Both the position numbers and the translations under genes were made by a program. The notes under the pieces were generated by a model. The model was not told the DNA's origin and did no database searches. It was given only the letters and a program-made list of their open reading frames with translations. From positions 3,053,001 to 3,117,000 of the forward strand of contig NZ_CP042910.1 of assembly GCF_008298035.1 (NCBI RefSeq): a DNA stretch of 64,000 nt. The letters are read 5' to 3'. How positions within the stretch are numbered: position 1 is the first letter of the stretch; the number at the start of each line of letters is the position of its first letter. This document shows positions 25,713 to 34,538 of this stretch, piece after piece. The DNA comes from Gimesia maris. GTDB lineage: Bacteria > Planctomycetota > Planctomycetia > Planctomycetales > Planctomycetaceae.

Positions 25713-27254
25713 ATGCGACTGATTTCTCTGATGTGCTTACTGTTTTGTGTCCTGCTCTCTCCGGTTTGCGCGGCCGACCTGGAACTGGAAAAGATCGAAG
25801 GGGCCAAACCCAGGAATGTGGTTTTTATTCTTGCCGATGACCATCGTTACGATGTGATGGGTTTTCTGGGGCACCCATGGGTGGAGACCCCGGCGATGGA
25901 TGCGATGGCCAAAGACGGTGTGTACTTCAAGAATGCGATGGTAACGACTTCGCTGTGTTCGCCCAGTCGTGCATCGATCTTGACTGGTCAGTATATGCAC
26001 AATCATGGTGTCGTGGATAACAACGTGTCAGCGAAACCAGGCACGATTTTCTTTCCACAGTATCTGCAACAGGCAGGCTACAAGACCGGGTTCTTCGGGA
26101 AATGGCATATGGGAGGGCATTCGGATGATCCGCGGCCTGGTTTTGATAAATGGATCTCCTTTCGCGGACAAGGACATTATTATCCTCCCAGGCACCTGAA
26201 AAAATGGTCGTTGAATATCGATGGGAAATCGGTACCTCAAAAAGGCTATATCACGGATGAACTGACGGATTACGCCATTGAGTGGCTGGATGATACGGTA
26301 AAACCGAGTGGCAAACCGTTCTTCGTTTATTTGTCGCATAAAGGCGTGCATGGGATGTTTCATCCGGCGGAACGACATGCCGGGCGCTATAAAGACAAGT
26401 CGATGCCGATCCCCAAGACGATGGAAAACACCTCGGAGAATTATTTCAATAAGCCGATGTGGCTCAAGAATCAACGGAACAGCTGGCATGGCGTCGACTT
26501 CGCGTATCACCAGGATACAGACATTGAAGAACATTACCGCCTGTATTGTGAAGCGTTGCTGAGTGTCGACGAATCGATTGCCCGTGTGCGGAAATGGTTG
26601 AAAGACAACGGCCTGGCAGAGAATACGCTGGTCATGTATATGGGTGACAACGGCTTCCAGTGGGGCGAACATGGTCTGATCGACAAACGGACTGCCTACG
26701 AGGCTTCCATGCGTGTGCCCCTGGTCGGGGTCTGTCCCGGTCTGTGGAAACCGGGAACGGTCATTAATGAAGTCGTTGCGAATATCGATATAGGCCCGAC
26801 CATCCTGGCTGCCGCCGGTTTGAAGACGCCAGCTCAGATGGATGGTCAAAGTTTTCTGCAACTGGCTGCTGGAAAGCTGCCTGCGAAAGACTGGCGACAG
26901 AATATTCTCTATGAATACTATTGGGAATATAATTTCCCACAGACGCCAACCACTTTTGCGCTGCGAACTCCGCGGTATAAATTCATCCAATATCACGGCA
27001 TCTGGGATATTGACGAACTCTACGATATGGAGAAAGATCCCCACGAAGAGCATAATCTGATCTTTGACAAGGACCAGCAGAAACGCATTCAGAAAATGCG
27101 TGCAGACCTGCATGCGATCCTGGAGAAAGCGGACGCCGACCGGGTCCCCTTCAGTCACAAGCGTCGCATGGGGGCCAACCTGCGTCTCAAAAGCGGATCG
27201 AAGCCTGCTGATTTCAACGACAAACTGATGCGGGAGAAGGATGCGAAGAACTAA
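25713..27254 (+). CDS. Secreted sulfatase
   Basis: A 513-residue exported type I sulfatase. A signal peptide covers about residues 1-20 (CLLFCVLLSPVCA). The first metal site is ILADDHRYDVMG; the formylglycine motif is CSPSRASILTGQ with Cys82 as the residue to be modified; GKWHMGGH, KGVHGMFHPA and GDNGFQWGEHG supply further active-site residues. Compared with the sulfatase at 3910-5709 it has CSPSR instead of CAPTR and lacks the extra C-terminal beta-sandwich, so the two are different subfamilies and not a recent duplication. Likely acts on a sulfated polysaccharide in the periplasm or outside the cell. Confidence 0.93.
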   Translation: MRLISLMCLLFCVLLSPVCAADLELEKIEGAKPRNVVFILADDHRYDVMGFLGHPWVETPAMDAMAKDGVYFKNAMVTTSLCSPSRASILTGQYMHNHGVVDNNVSAKPGTIFFPQYLQQAGYKTGFFGKWHMGGHSDDPRPGFDKWISFRGQGHYYPPRHLKKWSLNIDGKSVPQKGYITDELTDYAIEWLDDTVKPSGKPFFVYLSHKGVHGMFHPAERHAGRYKDKSMPIPKTMENTSENYFNKPMWLKNQRNSWHGVDFAYHQDTDIEEHYRLYCEALLSVDESIARVRKWLKDNGLAENTLVMYMGDNGFQWGEHGLIDKRTAYEASMRVPLVGVCPGLWKPGTVINEVVANIDIGPTILAAAGLKTPAQMDGQSFLQLAAGKLPAKDWRQNILYEYYWEYNFPQTPTTFALRTPRYKFIQYHGIWDIDELYDMEKDPHEEHNLIFDKDQQKRIQKMRADLHAILEKADADRVPFSHKRRMGANLRLKSGSKPADFNDKLMREKDAKN

Positions 27255-27433
27255 GGCATTACAAAACACTGTATTTATATTCCATGAATAATTGCTTCCA
27301 TATTGATGTCACTCTCAAAAAAAGATTGTCAGCTTCGTTTCCGTGATTTAAAATAACCCTCAGGAGATTGTGGGCCCATTCGTCCTGGTATCTGTGTTTT
27401 CAGTTTGATGTACCAGAATAAGGGGGAACGGAA

Positions 27434-27868
27434 ATGAAGGAGTCTTATTTCAGGGAGCAACGCATCCAGTATCAGAAATGTCCAGATTGTCAGGCGGATA
27501 TCGAACTGGATACAGAACAGTGTCGATTTTGTGACTGCAAGCTGACTGCTGAAGCGCAGGAATCAGAACTGGAATCATCGCTCCTTTGCAGCGTTGTCGA
27601 AAGCGATTCAACCGGCAGCATTGTGGTCATGCTGATTTTGAACATCGTGGTCAGTCTGGCCGGCGTCTTTGTTACTTCTGCGGATCGATATTCAGAAAAG
27701 CCAACCCATGACCATGAGTTTCGTCTGGCGGAACAGGATCGTGATTATGCCACAAGCCTGTTTCACAAGAAACGTTCCCATTCTGAGGTTCGCTTCAACG
27801 AGCCACCAGATCGAAATGCTGTGATCGAATGCAGGAGAGACAGCAGGCATCGACAGCACCGGGACTAA
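27434..27868 (+). CDS. Zinc-ribbon single-span membrane protein
   Basis: A 144-residue protein. Residues 16-35 form a two-cysteine-pair zinc ribbon (CPDC and CRFC, 13 residues apart). A membrane helix follows at about residues 62-80 (IVVMLILNIVVSLAGVFV), and then a basic, His/Arg-rich tail. This architecture is common among small planctomycete membrane proteins but has no known role. A purine-rich site (GGGGGAACGGAA) precedes ATG 27434. Confidence 0.6.
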   Translation: MKESYFREQRIQYQKCPDCQADIELDTEQCRFCDCKLTAEAQESELESSLLCSVVESDSTGSIVVMLILNIVVSLAGVFVTSADRYSEKPTHDHEFRLAEQDRDYATSLFHKKRSHSEVRFNEPPDRNAVIECRRDSRHRQHRD

Positions 27869-28040
27869 TTGATTTCTGTGTATAATGACTGCTGATTTGA
27901 TTCGATATTCCGGTTTGTCGAAGAGGTTCACCTTGCGCAGCTAATTGAGAGCCGATTATTTATCTTGACAGAACGGGTGAGTTCAGCGACAGTCTGAGGA
28001 GTATGATGACTGTTATTATAGTTCTACTCCGGGACAGAAA

Positions 28041-29144
28041 ATGGATTCGCTGCCCCTCGATCATCCTCGCCTGAAAAAAAATAACTTCGATCTCCTTCGG
28101 TTACTGTTTGCCTCGATGGTCTGCGTGGTGCACGCATATGATGTTTCCGATTTCGGGCAACTGGCTATTCTGGCAGGAGTTCTGTCATCTAAAGTGGCCG
28201 TGCAGGGGTTTTTTGTTGTCAGCGGTTTTCTGATCGTCATGAGTTATGAACGGTCTTCTTCGCTGAAATCTTATGCCAGCAAACGGCTTCGGCGAATATA
28301 TCCGGCCTATTTCACAGTGGTGATATTGTCAGCCGTTTTTCTGGTTCTGGTCAGTCAGAAGCTGGTGCAAGAGTATTTCTCATACGCCTGGTTACAGTAC
28401 CTGGCTGCTAACCTCACGTTTCTGAATTTTCTGCACCCCTCTCTGCCGGGTGTTTTTGAAGCCAATAAATATGCAGCTGTGAACGGCGCGTTATGGACTC
28501 TCAAAGTGGAAGCGATGTTTTACATTGCAGTGCCTGTACTGGTCTATTTCTTTCGACGATTCCCCAGGCTGCCGATCCTGTTCCTGATTTACCTGCTTTC
28601 AATTGGCTACAGCGAACTTCTGCTGACTGCTTCTGCGAGGACGGGCGTAGAGTTCTACGCGCGACTGGCACGACAGCTGCCGGGACAGATGTGTTTCTTT
28701 ATGGCGGGGGCGACGTTGTTTTACTATTTGAACTTTTTTGAACGAAATGTCAAATGGTTTGCGATAGTGGCTGCTGTCATTCTGATGGTTGATGGGGTTG
28801 TCGTTCCTTTGCCCTGGCTGCAACCGGCTGCGCTGGCGACGCTGGTTATCTTTTTCGGATTGTTTCTGTATGCGGGAAACTTCGGAAAATATGGTGACTT
28901 TTCCTACGGCGTTTACATCCTGCATTTCCCGATTCTACAGCTACTGTTGAACTCCGGCTGGTTTGCAGAACGCCCGTGGCTGTTTCTGCTGACAACCATC
29001 GGCCTGACTGCGGTGGGGGCGTTCCTGATGTGGAATCTGGTTGAGAAACGCTTCCTGTTACGCAGCAGTCATTATGTTGCCGCGGTCGAAACGCCGGCAG
29101 ATGAGCTGACGGTCCCGCAACCAGCCAGCCTGTCAGCCGAGTAA
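28041..29144 (+). CDS. Acyltransferase family 3 membrane protein (OafA/YrhL type)
   Basis: A 367-residue integral membrane protein with about ten hydrophobic helices. The family signature is present: the first helix block NNFDLLRLLFASMVCVVHAYD contains the conserved catalytic-type His, and YASKRLRRIYPAYF is the conserved Arg-rich loop. The later GDFSYGVYILHFPILQLL block is also typical. Such enzymes O-acetylate or O-acylate cell-surface sugars using cytoplasmic acyl-CoA. No polysaccharide cluster surrounds it, so the acceptor is unknown. It lies 3 bp from the end of the convergent lipoprotein gene. Confidence 0.9.
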   Translation: MDSLPLDHPRLKKNNFDLLRLLFASMVCVVHAYDVSDFGQLAILAGVLSSKVAVQGFFVVSGFLIVMSYERSSSLKSYASKRLRRIYPAYFTVVILSAVFLVLVSQKLVQEYFSYAWLQYLAANLTFLNFLHPSLPGVFEANKYAAVNGALWTLKVEAMFYIAVPVLVYFFRRFPRLPILFLIYLLSIGYSELLLTASARTGVEFYARLARQLPGQMCFFMAGATLFYYLNFFERNVKWFAIVAAVILMVDGVVVPLPWLQPAALATLVIFFGLFLYAGNFGKYGDFSYGVYILHFPILQLLLNSGWFAERPWLFLLTTIGLTAVGAFLMWNLVEKRFLLRSSHYVAAVETPADELTVPQPASLSAE

Positions 29145-29146
29145 TT

Positions 29147-29578
29147 TTATTTTGATTTCAAATCGAAGTCGAAACTGTTGTCGCCTTCTTTGACCTCAGC
29201 TGTCAGCTCCGTTTTGTTGTTATACTTAGCAGGTATCAGTTGTTCCCCTGCTTGCTCCGGGTCATCTGGCATCTTGCTAATCAAAACTTTGTGGCTTCCT
29301 GGTGTCGCCCCGGAGGCATCCGAATTATATTGGAGCGTGTAAGAGCCATCGCTTTCCGTGGTTGCACTTGATGCACGGCGTCTGGCTTTGTCAGTGGCCT
29401 GCTGTGGTTCAAAAATAACTTTTGCGCCTTCGAGGGGCGCACCATCCATGGTTATGACGCCTGTGACTTGAGCGAGTTCGGGGATAGGTTCTCCTCCACT
29501 GCCGCAGCCTGAAACCGAAAAGATCAAAATAGTAAAGAGGATAGAGTTTACTCGTTGTGGTACGCAAACATTGAGCAT
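29147..29578 (-). CDS. Lipoprotein with transthyretin-like (carboxypeptidase regulatory-like) domain
   Basis: A 143-residue protein with a lipoprotein signal (ILFTILIFSVSGC, Cys25) and a small beta-sandwich: VTGVITMDGAPLEGAKVIFEP, then a GSYTLQY strand and PGSHKVLISK. These lipoproteins commonly follow DUF1559 pilin-like genes in planctomycetes, as here, and are thought to be surface proteins; their function is unknown. The gene lies downstream of the DUF1559 gene in the same orientation, with a strong hairpin between, so the two may be co-transcribed at different levels. Confidence 0.8.
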   Translation of the reverse strand: MLNVCVPQRVNSILFTILIFSVSGCGSGGEPIPELAQVTGVITMDGAPLEGAKVIFEPQQATDKARRRASSATTESDGSYTLQYNSDASGATPGSHKVLISKMPDDPEQAGEQLIPAKYNNKTELTAEVKEGDNSFDFDLKSK

Positions 29579-29643
29579 GATATAGAAATCTTATTTTAAA
29601 GAAGTATGAGAGGCTGAAACTATCTGCAGGCTTTCGTTGAGAG

Positions 29644-29678
29644 AAATACCGCGATGGAAAGTTTCCATCGCGGTATTT
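29644..29678 (-). terminator. Near-perfect 35-bp hairpin between DUF1559 and lipoprotein genes
   Basis: Arms AAATACCGCGATGGAAA and TTTCCATCGCGGTATTT (17 bp each) flank a single central G. On the transcribed minus strand it is followed by a weak T-rich tract (ATTTCTCTC) rather than a solid T run, so it may be a leaky terminator or an mRNA-stabilising hairpin behind the pilin-like gene. Confidence 0.55.
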
Positions 29679-29713
29679 CAGACGATACAAAGAATGACTA
29701 AAAGAGCATTCCT

Positions 29714-30652
29714 TTAAAATTCAGGAAGGATTTCTCCACCTCTGACCGAAATTAAAGCGGCTACAACACCGACACGGTCGACATTTTCACTCAGGAATCG
29801 GACGGCCCCATCAGCCAAAAGGATATGACCACCACCTACATGGTGACTACCTGCGCCCCAGGCATATTGTTTGTTGTTTCCATCATAGTTGAAGTTTAGC
29901 GTATAGTTCAATTTTGCTGGTGTAATGAAAAACGTATGGGCCGCTGCATTCCAGAAGGGACCATAGCTGGTTGACGTTTTATTCAACGGGGTTTCTACAA
30001 AAATCATGGTGTTACTGGTGCCGTCCGTGATATCGCGGAATCTGGCAGCGCCGTTACGCCCCAATACCCCTTTTTCGATGCTGGTATTACTTTCCCAGCT
30101 ACCCATACTGGCGCCGTATTGATAAGTAGCTACACCATAGCTGGTCCGCCAGCCGGGAGTCGCATGGTAAGTACCTGATGTAACAGATTGTGATGGATTC
30201 CCGGGATCCGAGGGACAGAGAAATACAGGGACCGGCGATGTAACAATGGATGTTTGATCTGTAGTGGGAGCAGCTGTAGTGCAACCTGAGTGAACTCCGC
30301 GTCCACTTGGGAGGCTGAAGTTATACTGGTTATAAAGATTTGCCTGGTCAATGTACGGTAGAATCATCTGATAACAGGTATGATTCAGGATTGGAGATGA
30401 GCCTTGGACACTAGCGCAACCCGTCAGACCAGCATTAATAGTAGCTGGTGGGAATACGCGATGTGTATCGTGGTAGTTATGAAGTGCCAGACCCATCTGT
30501 TTCAGATTGTTTTTACAGGTGCTGCGGCGGGCTGCTTCGCGGGCCTGTTGTACTGCAGGTAACAGCAGTGCGATTAAAATGGCGATGATCGCAATCACCA
30601 CTAGAAGTTCAATCAGGGTGAAACCGTGTTTCCGTGACTTTTGTGTGCGCAT
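29714..30652 (-). CDS. DUF1559 protein with type IV pilin-like N-terminus
   Basis: A 312-residue protein of the large planctomycete DUF1559 (SBP_bac_10) family. After a short basic leader it has the prepilin signal HGFTLIELLVVIAIIAILIALLLPAVQQAREAARR split by a prepilin peptidase site between Gly and Phe, then NLKQMGLALHNYHD, and the C-terminal HVGGGHILLADGAVRFLSE block. ATG 30652 is chosen because the prepilin leader starts there; a longer frame from 30739 would add an unlikely 29 residues. Such genes occur in dozens of copies per planctomycete genome; their role in surface or pseudopilus structures is unproven. Confidence 0.9.
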   Translation of the reverse strand: MRTQKSRKHGFTLIELLVVIAIIAILIALLLPAVQQAREAARRSTCKNNLKQMGLALHNYHDTHRVFPPATINAGLTGCASVQGSSPILNHTCYQMILPYIDQANLYNQYNFSLPSGRGVHSGCTTAAPTTDQTSIVTSPVPVFLCPSDPGNPSQSVTSGTYHATPGWRTSYGVATYQYGASMGSWESNTSIEKGVLGRNGAARFRDITDGTSNTMIFVETPLNKTSTSYGPFWNAAAHTFFITPAKLNYTLNFNYDGNNKQYAWGAGSHHVGGGHILLADGAVRFLSENVDRVGVVAALISVRGGEILPEF

Positions 30653-31190
30653 GAAAGTGCCTTTTTCATAGAATGAGAAGAAAGAAATAGAACTCAGAAG
30701 AATGGACGTGACTGGTGTTTCGTTGATGGGAGCGCGCAACTGGCGAAATCAGTTTTGCTACTGTTTGTAAATATTACTTAACAGTGCCAACTAATTATGT
30801 GACTGGTGTGAAGCTCACGCAACCTCATTTGTTAAGAATTATAATTAAATGCGGCGTTTTTATTTAAGAATTTTGAATAATCAAAACATTCATTGGTAAG
30901 ATAATGTATACTAACGGTTTAGAGTTCGCCCATCCCGCAGACTAATCGATTCTATCATTGGAAACGGTATTTTCTTAACGTTTCAACAGAAATCGCATGA
31001 GACAGAGGATACTTGTGTGTCCTTATTCGCTGATGAGGGGAAGTGATCAAAGTCGTTTATTTTCGAAGTGCAATCAGATACGTGAAAACTCGGGGATGAG
31101 TTAACATTGGGAATTAAATTCGTTACTTCTTTACTGATTCTGTGTAAGTGATCCTGAAACTGGCTTCCATTGATTTAATCAGGAGAAAAA
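30653..31190. other. Divergent intergenic region, AT-rich
   Basis: About 540 bp between the divergent DUF1559 and rifampin-phosphotransferase-like genes. It is AT-rich at 30760-30920 and should hold both promoters, but no hexamer pair stands out. No open frame with a ribosome binding site, RNA gene or repeat was recognised. Confidence 0.4.
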
Positions 31191-33242
31191 ATGGACCGTC
31201 TTATTTATCAACTCTCAGAGCTGGACTCCTCGCTGGTAGCTGAAGCGGGAGGGAAAGGAGCTTCCCTGGGAGAATTGATGCGGGCACGGGCGCCGGTTCC
31301 CCCTGGTTTTGTTGTAACAAGCGCTGCCTTCCGACATTATTTTTCTGCAACGGAACTCCAGCGGCCGATGCTTGAAATTATGCAGGCATCGAAATCCAAT
31401 GAGATCGATTATTCACAGGCTCATCAGCGCATTCGATCCTGTGTTGAAGCCGTTGAGGTGCCTGTTGAAATCTGTGAAGCGGTGCTGATCGCAGCAGAGA
31501 AATTAGCAGCGCCACGTGTTTCGGTCCGATCCAGTGCGACGTGTGAAGACAGTGCCACCAGTGCCTGGGCGGGACAACTGGAGACCTTTCTGGATGTCAC
31601 TCCCGAAGAAATTATTGATAAAATCCGGAACTGCTGGCTGTCTCTGTTTAGCGAGTCAGCGTTGTCTTATGGCGGGTGTCATGGATTTTCCACGGGAGAA
31701 ATTTCTGTGGCTGTGGTTGTGCAACAGATGGTGCAGAGTGAGATCTCCGGTATCGGGTTTTCGGTTCACCCTGTTACCCAGGAACCTGAAATTCAATTAA
31801 TTGAAGCCTGCCTGGGGCTGGGGGAAGCGATCGTTTCCGGGCGTATCACTCCGGATCAGTTTGTTGTCGAGCGGGGTTCCCGTCAGATTCTGGAATCAAT
31901 TACCGGAGATCAGAAAGAAGCATTGTGGATCGCTGAGGGGAACTCGAAACCAGTCTGGCAGGAACTCGATGGTCGAGGCAGACAACCGAAAATCACGCAA
32001 GAACAGGTTTCCGAGTATTCCGCCCTGTTGAACCAGTTACACGAGCACTACGGTCATCCCATTGATACAGAATGGGCAATACAGGATGGGGACTTTCAGG
32101 TTTTACAGGCGCGACCGATCACGACCCTGGCGCCGGAATACAATAAGCGGCTGTTTGATGATTCGCAGGGATGGCAATTCTGCGTTCGTCGTCCTTTTTT
32201 CCTGCTGGCTGCCTCCCTGCTCCCTTACTGGATGGATGCGAAACACGCGGACAATACGCTGGGCGCACATCTGAATGAAGCGTTGCTGATTCAGGATGAA
32301 ACCGGGATGATGAATATGTTTTATACTCAAAGTTCCAGTGAAGCCTTTCTCGAGCGCATCAGTGATCTGTTTCAGAATGATCGTGAGCAACTTCTCCGCA
32401 TCTTAAGGTATGGGCTTGGAATTTATGCACAGGCACCACCTGTCATCGAACAGGGGTTGAGTGGATTTGAGAACCTGGCAGAACTCGAAGACCTGTTTGC
32501 TGACATCGCCCAGCATACGACGGTATTTCCTGCCTGGGTTCTCATCTATATTGAAGCCTGTCAGATTGATGACCCTGAAGTGCGGTCTCTGGCAGAGCAG
32601 ATTCGTTCCCATTCTCTGTATCCGGTGATTGAACGAAATATCCTGCAGCCTCTGGCCTCTCAGACCGCAGAGCAACTCGGTTTTGCTGAGCCGGATTGCG
32701 CCTGCGAATTGATATTGTGGAGTGAGTTGAAATCAGGAACCGTAACGCGCGAACTGCTGGAATCCCGATACGAAGCAATCAGGGAGGGCAAACGGTTCAT
32801 TTTTCAGGTCATTGATGGTGAGGAAACATTTCACCTGGTTTCTCAGACCGGATATTTACTGACTCGATTGGCGAAGCAGCGTAACCTTCAGGTCCGCACC
32901 AACGAAAACGAGCTGACAGGACAAGTCGCGTGGCCGGGAATTTTTCAGGGGCGGGCACGGGTGGTTCTCAGCCTGGATGCGCTGGGACTGACACTTTCGC
33001 CTGATGAGGTTCTGGTTTCGATCCAGTCCAATCCGGCATTGATGCCTTTACTGCAGCAGTGTGGTGCGATTGTAACTGATGATGGCGGTATTGCCTGTCA
33101 CGCTGCGATACTGGCGCGGGAATTGAAAAAACCGACCTTAATTGGCACGAGAGAAGCAACGATAAAAATCCAGACCGGCGACTTGATCGAAATAGACACT
33201 TACGCCCAGGTCGTGCGAATTCTGGAGAAGAAGCAGTCTTAA
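31191..33242 (+). CDS. PEP synthase/rifampin phosphotransferase-like dikinase
   Basis: A 683-residue cytosolic protein with an N-terminal ATP-grasp domain like PEP synthase and pyruvate phosphate dikinase (GGKGASLGELM near residue 20; VSVRSSATCEDSATSAWAGQLETFLDV near 105-130; DTEWAIQDGDFQVLQARPIT near 290-310). A middle domain of about 250 residues matches no PEP-binding barrel. The C-terminal swivelling phosphohistidine domain has TDDGGIACHAAILARELKKP with the catalytic His near 637. The order ATP-grasp, variable domain, His domain is that of rifampin phosphotransferase rather than true PEP synthase (about 790 residues). It could modify a small molecule; the substrate is unknown. A good site (AGGAGAAAA) precedes the ATG. 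Confidence 0.75.
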   Translation: MDRLIYQLSELDSSLVAEAGGKGASLGELMRARAPVPPGFVVTSAAFRHYFSATELQRPMLEIMQASKSNEIDYSQAHQRIRSCVEAVEVPVEICEAVLIAAEKLAAPRVSVRSSATCEDSATSAWAGQLETFLDVTPEEIIDKIRNCWLSLFSESALSYGGCHGFSTGEISVAVVVQQMVQSEISGIGFSVHPVTQEPEIQLIEACLGLGEAIVSGRITPDQFVVERGSRQILESITGDQKEALWIAEGNSKPVWQELDGRGRQPKITQEQVSEYSALLNQLHEHYGHPIDTEWAIQDGDFQVLQARPITTLAPEYNKRLFDDSQGWQFCVRRPFFLLAASLLPYWMDAKHADNTLGAHLNEALLIQDETGMMNMFYTQSSSEAFLERISDLFQNDREQLLRILRYGLGIYAQAPPVIEQGLSGFENLAELEDLFADIAQHTTVFPAWVLIYIEACQIDDPEVRSLAEQIRSHSLYPVIERNILQPLASQTAEQLGFAEPDCACELILWSELKSGTVTRELLESRYEAIREGKRFIFQVIDGEETFHLVSQTGYLLTRLAKQRNLQVRTNENELTGQVAWPGIFQGRARVVLSLDALGLTLSPDEVLVSIQSNPALMPLLQQCGAIVTDDGGIACHAAILARELKKPTLIGTREATIKIQTGDLIEIDTYAQVVRILEKKQS

Positions 33243-33277
33243 TAAAAAAGCACTGATACCAGGCAGGCATCAGTGCT
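33243..33277 (-). terminator. Rho-independent terminator of tRNA-Leu
   Basis: On the minus strand the stem AGCACTGAT/ATCAGTGCT (33249-33257 with 33269-33277, 9 bp) is followed directly by a run of six T residues. It lies 7 bp downstream of the tRNA 3' end. It does not serve the plus-strand gene ending at 33242, which has no T run after the stem. Confidence 0.8.
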
Positions 33278-33284
33278 ATTCGAA

Positions 33285-33366
33285 TGGGGATGACAGGACT
33301 TGAACCTGCACGCCTTGCGGCACTAGATCCTAAATCTAGCGTGTCTGCCAATTCCACCACATCCCC
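33285..33366 (-). tRNA. tRNA-Leu, anticodon UAG
   Basis: An 82-nt cloverleaf on the minus strand. The acceptor stem is GGGGATG/CATCCCC with discriminator A; the D arm is followed by the anticodon stem CTAGA/TCTAG and loop TTTAGGA (anticodon TAG). A long variable arm typical of class II tRNAs (TGCCGCAAGGCG) and the T arm with GTTCAAGTC complete it. CCA is not encoded. A terminator follows. It decodes CUN leucine codons, mainly CUA. Confidence 0.95.
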
Positions 33367-33507
33367 GGATGGAGTTACTTTCAGTGGGAATACTAACGAT
33401 TTCCGGTAGTTGATACAAATCGCAGATGAGAAAAAAGTCTGACTTTCAGCGGGATTCTCGAAGATTTCTTCGTTCGCTCCCCGAAATTCTGAGACAGACT
33501 GTACGCG

Positions 33508-34035
33508 TTATTCAGTTGGAGAATCCGTCTCAGATGACTCGTTTTCTTCTTCCTGCTCAAGTTTGGAAATCTGGTCGCGGAGGGAAGCGGCGGCTTCGTA
33601 ATTTTCTTCCGCTACCGCAGCCGTCAACTCCCTGCGGAGCTTAATCAAATTGTACTGCTGCTGACTGGAAGTGGGTGCCCGCTTGGGAAATTTACCGATA
33701 TGTTCACACGCACCATGAATATTTTCCAGAAGCTGTATCAGGGGCTCGCGGAACGCAATGTAATCATGTGGACAGCCCAGACGCCCTTCACTGCGAAATT
33801 CCTGGAATGTGATCCCGCAATTCGGACACTCCAGTTCCTCGTCCAGATCCAGGTCCTGTGAGTTGAGTTCGATCAGAGTTGCCTCGTCCTGGGGTTCCCA
33901 TTCATCGGAGGGAGCCTGGCCACTGATGTATTCCTGAAAATGTTCTTCACAGAAATGAAGCGCCTGTGCCTCCCCGTTTTGAATTTCGGTCAGGTGGTAG
34001 ACAGCGGGTTTATTACAGACTCTACATTTTTTCAT
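33508..34035 (-). CDS. UvrB/UvrC-motif protein, McsA-like
   Basis: A 175-residue cytosolic protein with zinc-binding cysteine pairs at its start (CRVCNKP and a later CEEHF), a second pair set (CPNC and CPHDY, residues about 68-90) and a C-terminal UvrB/UvrC helical motif (LRRELTAAVAEENYEAAASLRDQI). This is the layout of McsA, the activator of the arginine kinase McsB in Clp-dependent protein quality control. No mcsB or clpC gene is adjacent here, so the partner must lie elsewhere or the role differs. The gene is 117 bp downstream of the CoA-binding gene and 140 bp upstream of the tRNA-Leu, all on the minus strand. Confidence 0.8.
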   Translation of the reverse strand: MKKCRVCNKPAVYHLTEIQNGEAQALHFCEEHFQEYISGQAPSDEWEPQDEATLIELNSQDLDLDEELECPNCGITFQEFRSEGRLGCPHDYIAFREPLIQLLENIHGACEHIGKFPKRAPTSSQQQYNLIKLRRELTAAVAEENYEAAASLRDQISKLEQEEENESSETDSPTE

Positions 34036-34152
34036 GGTTGAAACTTTTTGGATAATGGACTGATAAGGTTTTCCTGAACAGGAAACATGCCACCTCTACT
34101 CTGATTCTATACGAACCGGTAGCGGGGCTCAATCGCGATTCCCAATTTGATT

Positions 34153-34536
34153 TCAATCCGGATGAGCAGACGGCGATTCGCCGATGTCAACGATGCTGCA
34201 GGCCCGAATGATGTCCAGCCCCAGTTCGCTGGCCCGCCTAAGTAACTCAGGACTTTCGCTGCCCGGATTAAACCAGACTTCGTCGGCGCCTTTCGCCTGG
34301 ATTTCTTCCAGTAAACTGATCCCGATCTGCGGTGGAACATACACGCTGATCCGATCCAGGTGAGCAACTGGCACCTCTGACAGGCTGGGGTAGACGGTTA
34401 GACCTTCAAGGCTCGTTTCGGTCGGATGAATCGGGAAGACTTCGTAACCCTGTTTCAGATGTGCACGGACCGACTTGTTTCCGTATTTTTGTCGGTCCGC
34501 ACTGGCTCCAATAATGGCGACTGTCTGCTTTGGCAT
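34153..34536 (-). CDS. CoA-binding domain protein (YccU-like)
   Basis: A 127-residue single-domain Rossmann-fold protein: TVAIIGASADRQKYGNKS at the start, then GYEVFPIHP and SVYVPPQIG, with the final GLDIIRACSIVD. This is the stand-alone CoA-binding fold related to succinyl-CoA synthetase alpha N-terminal domains. Function unknown; E. coli YccU is the usual reference. It starts 2 bp after the stop of the DUF6807 gene, so the two are co-transcribed and probably translationally coupled, though their functions do not suggest a shared pathway. Confidence 0.85.
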   Translation of the reverse strand: MPKQTVAIIGASADRQKYGNKSVRAHLKQGYEVFPIHPTETSLEGLTVYPSLSEVPVAHLDRISVYVPPQIGISLLEEIQAKGADEVWFNPGSESPELLRRASELGLDIIRACSIVDIGESPSAHPD

Positions 34537-34538
34537 GC

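Noticed and set aside
33285-33366. tRNA-Leu as an integration site for a genomic island
   Set aside because: No integrase gene, no duplicated tRNA 3' end and no composition change beside it; the AT-rich island is 20 kb away.
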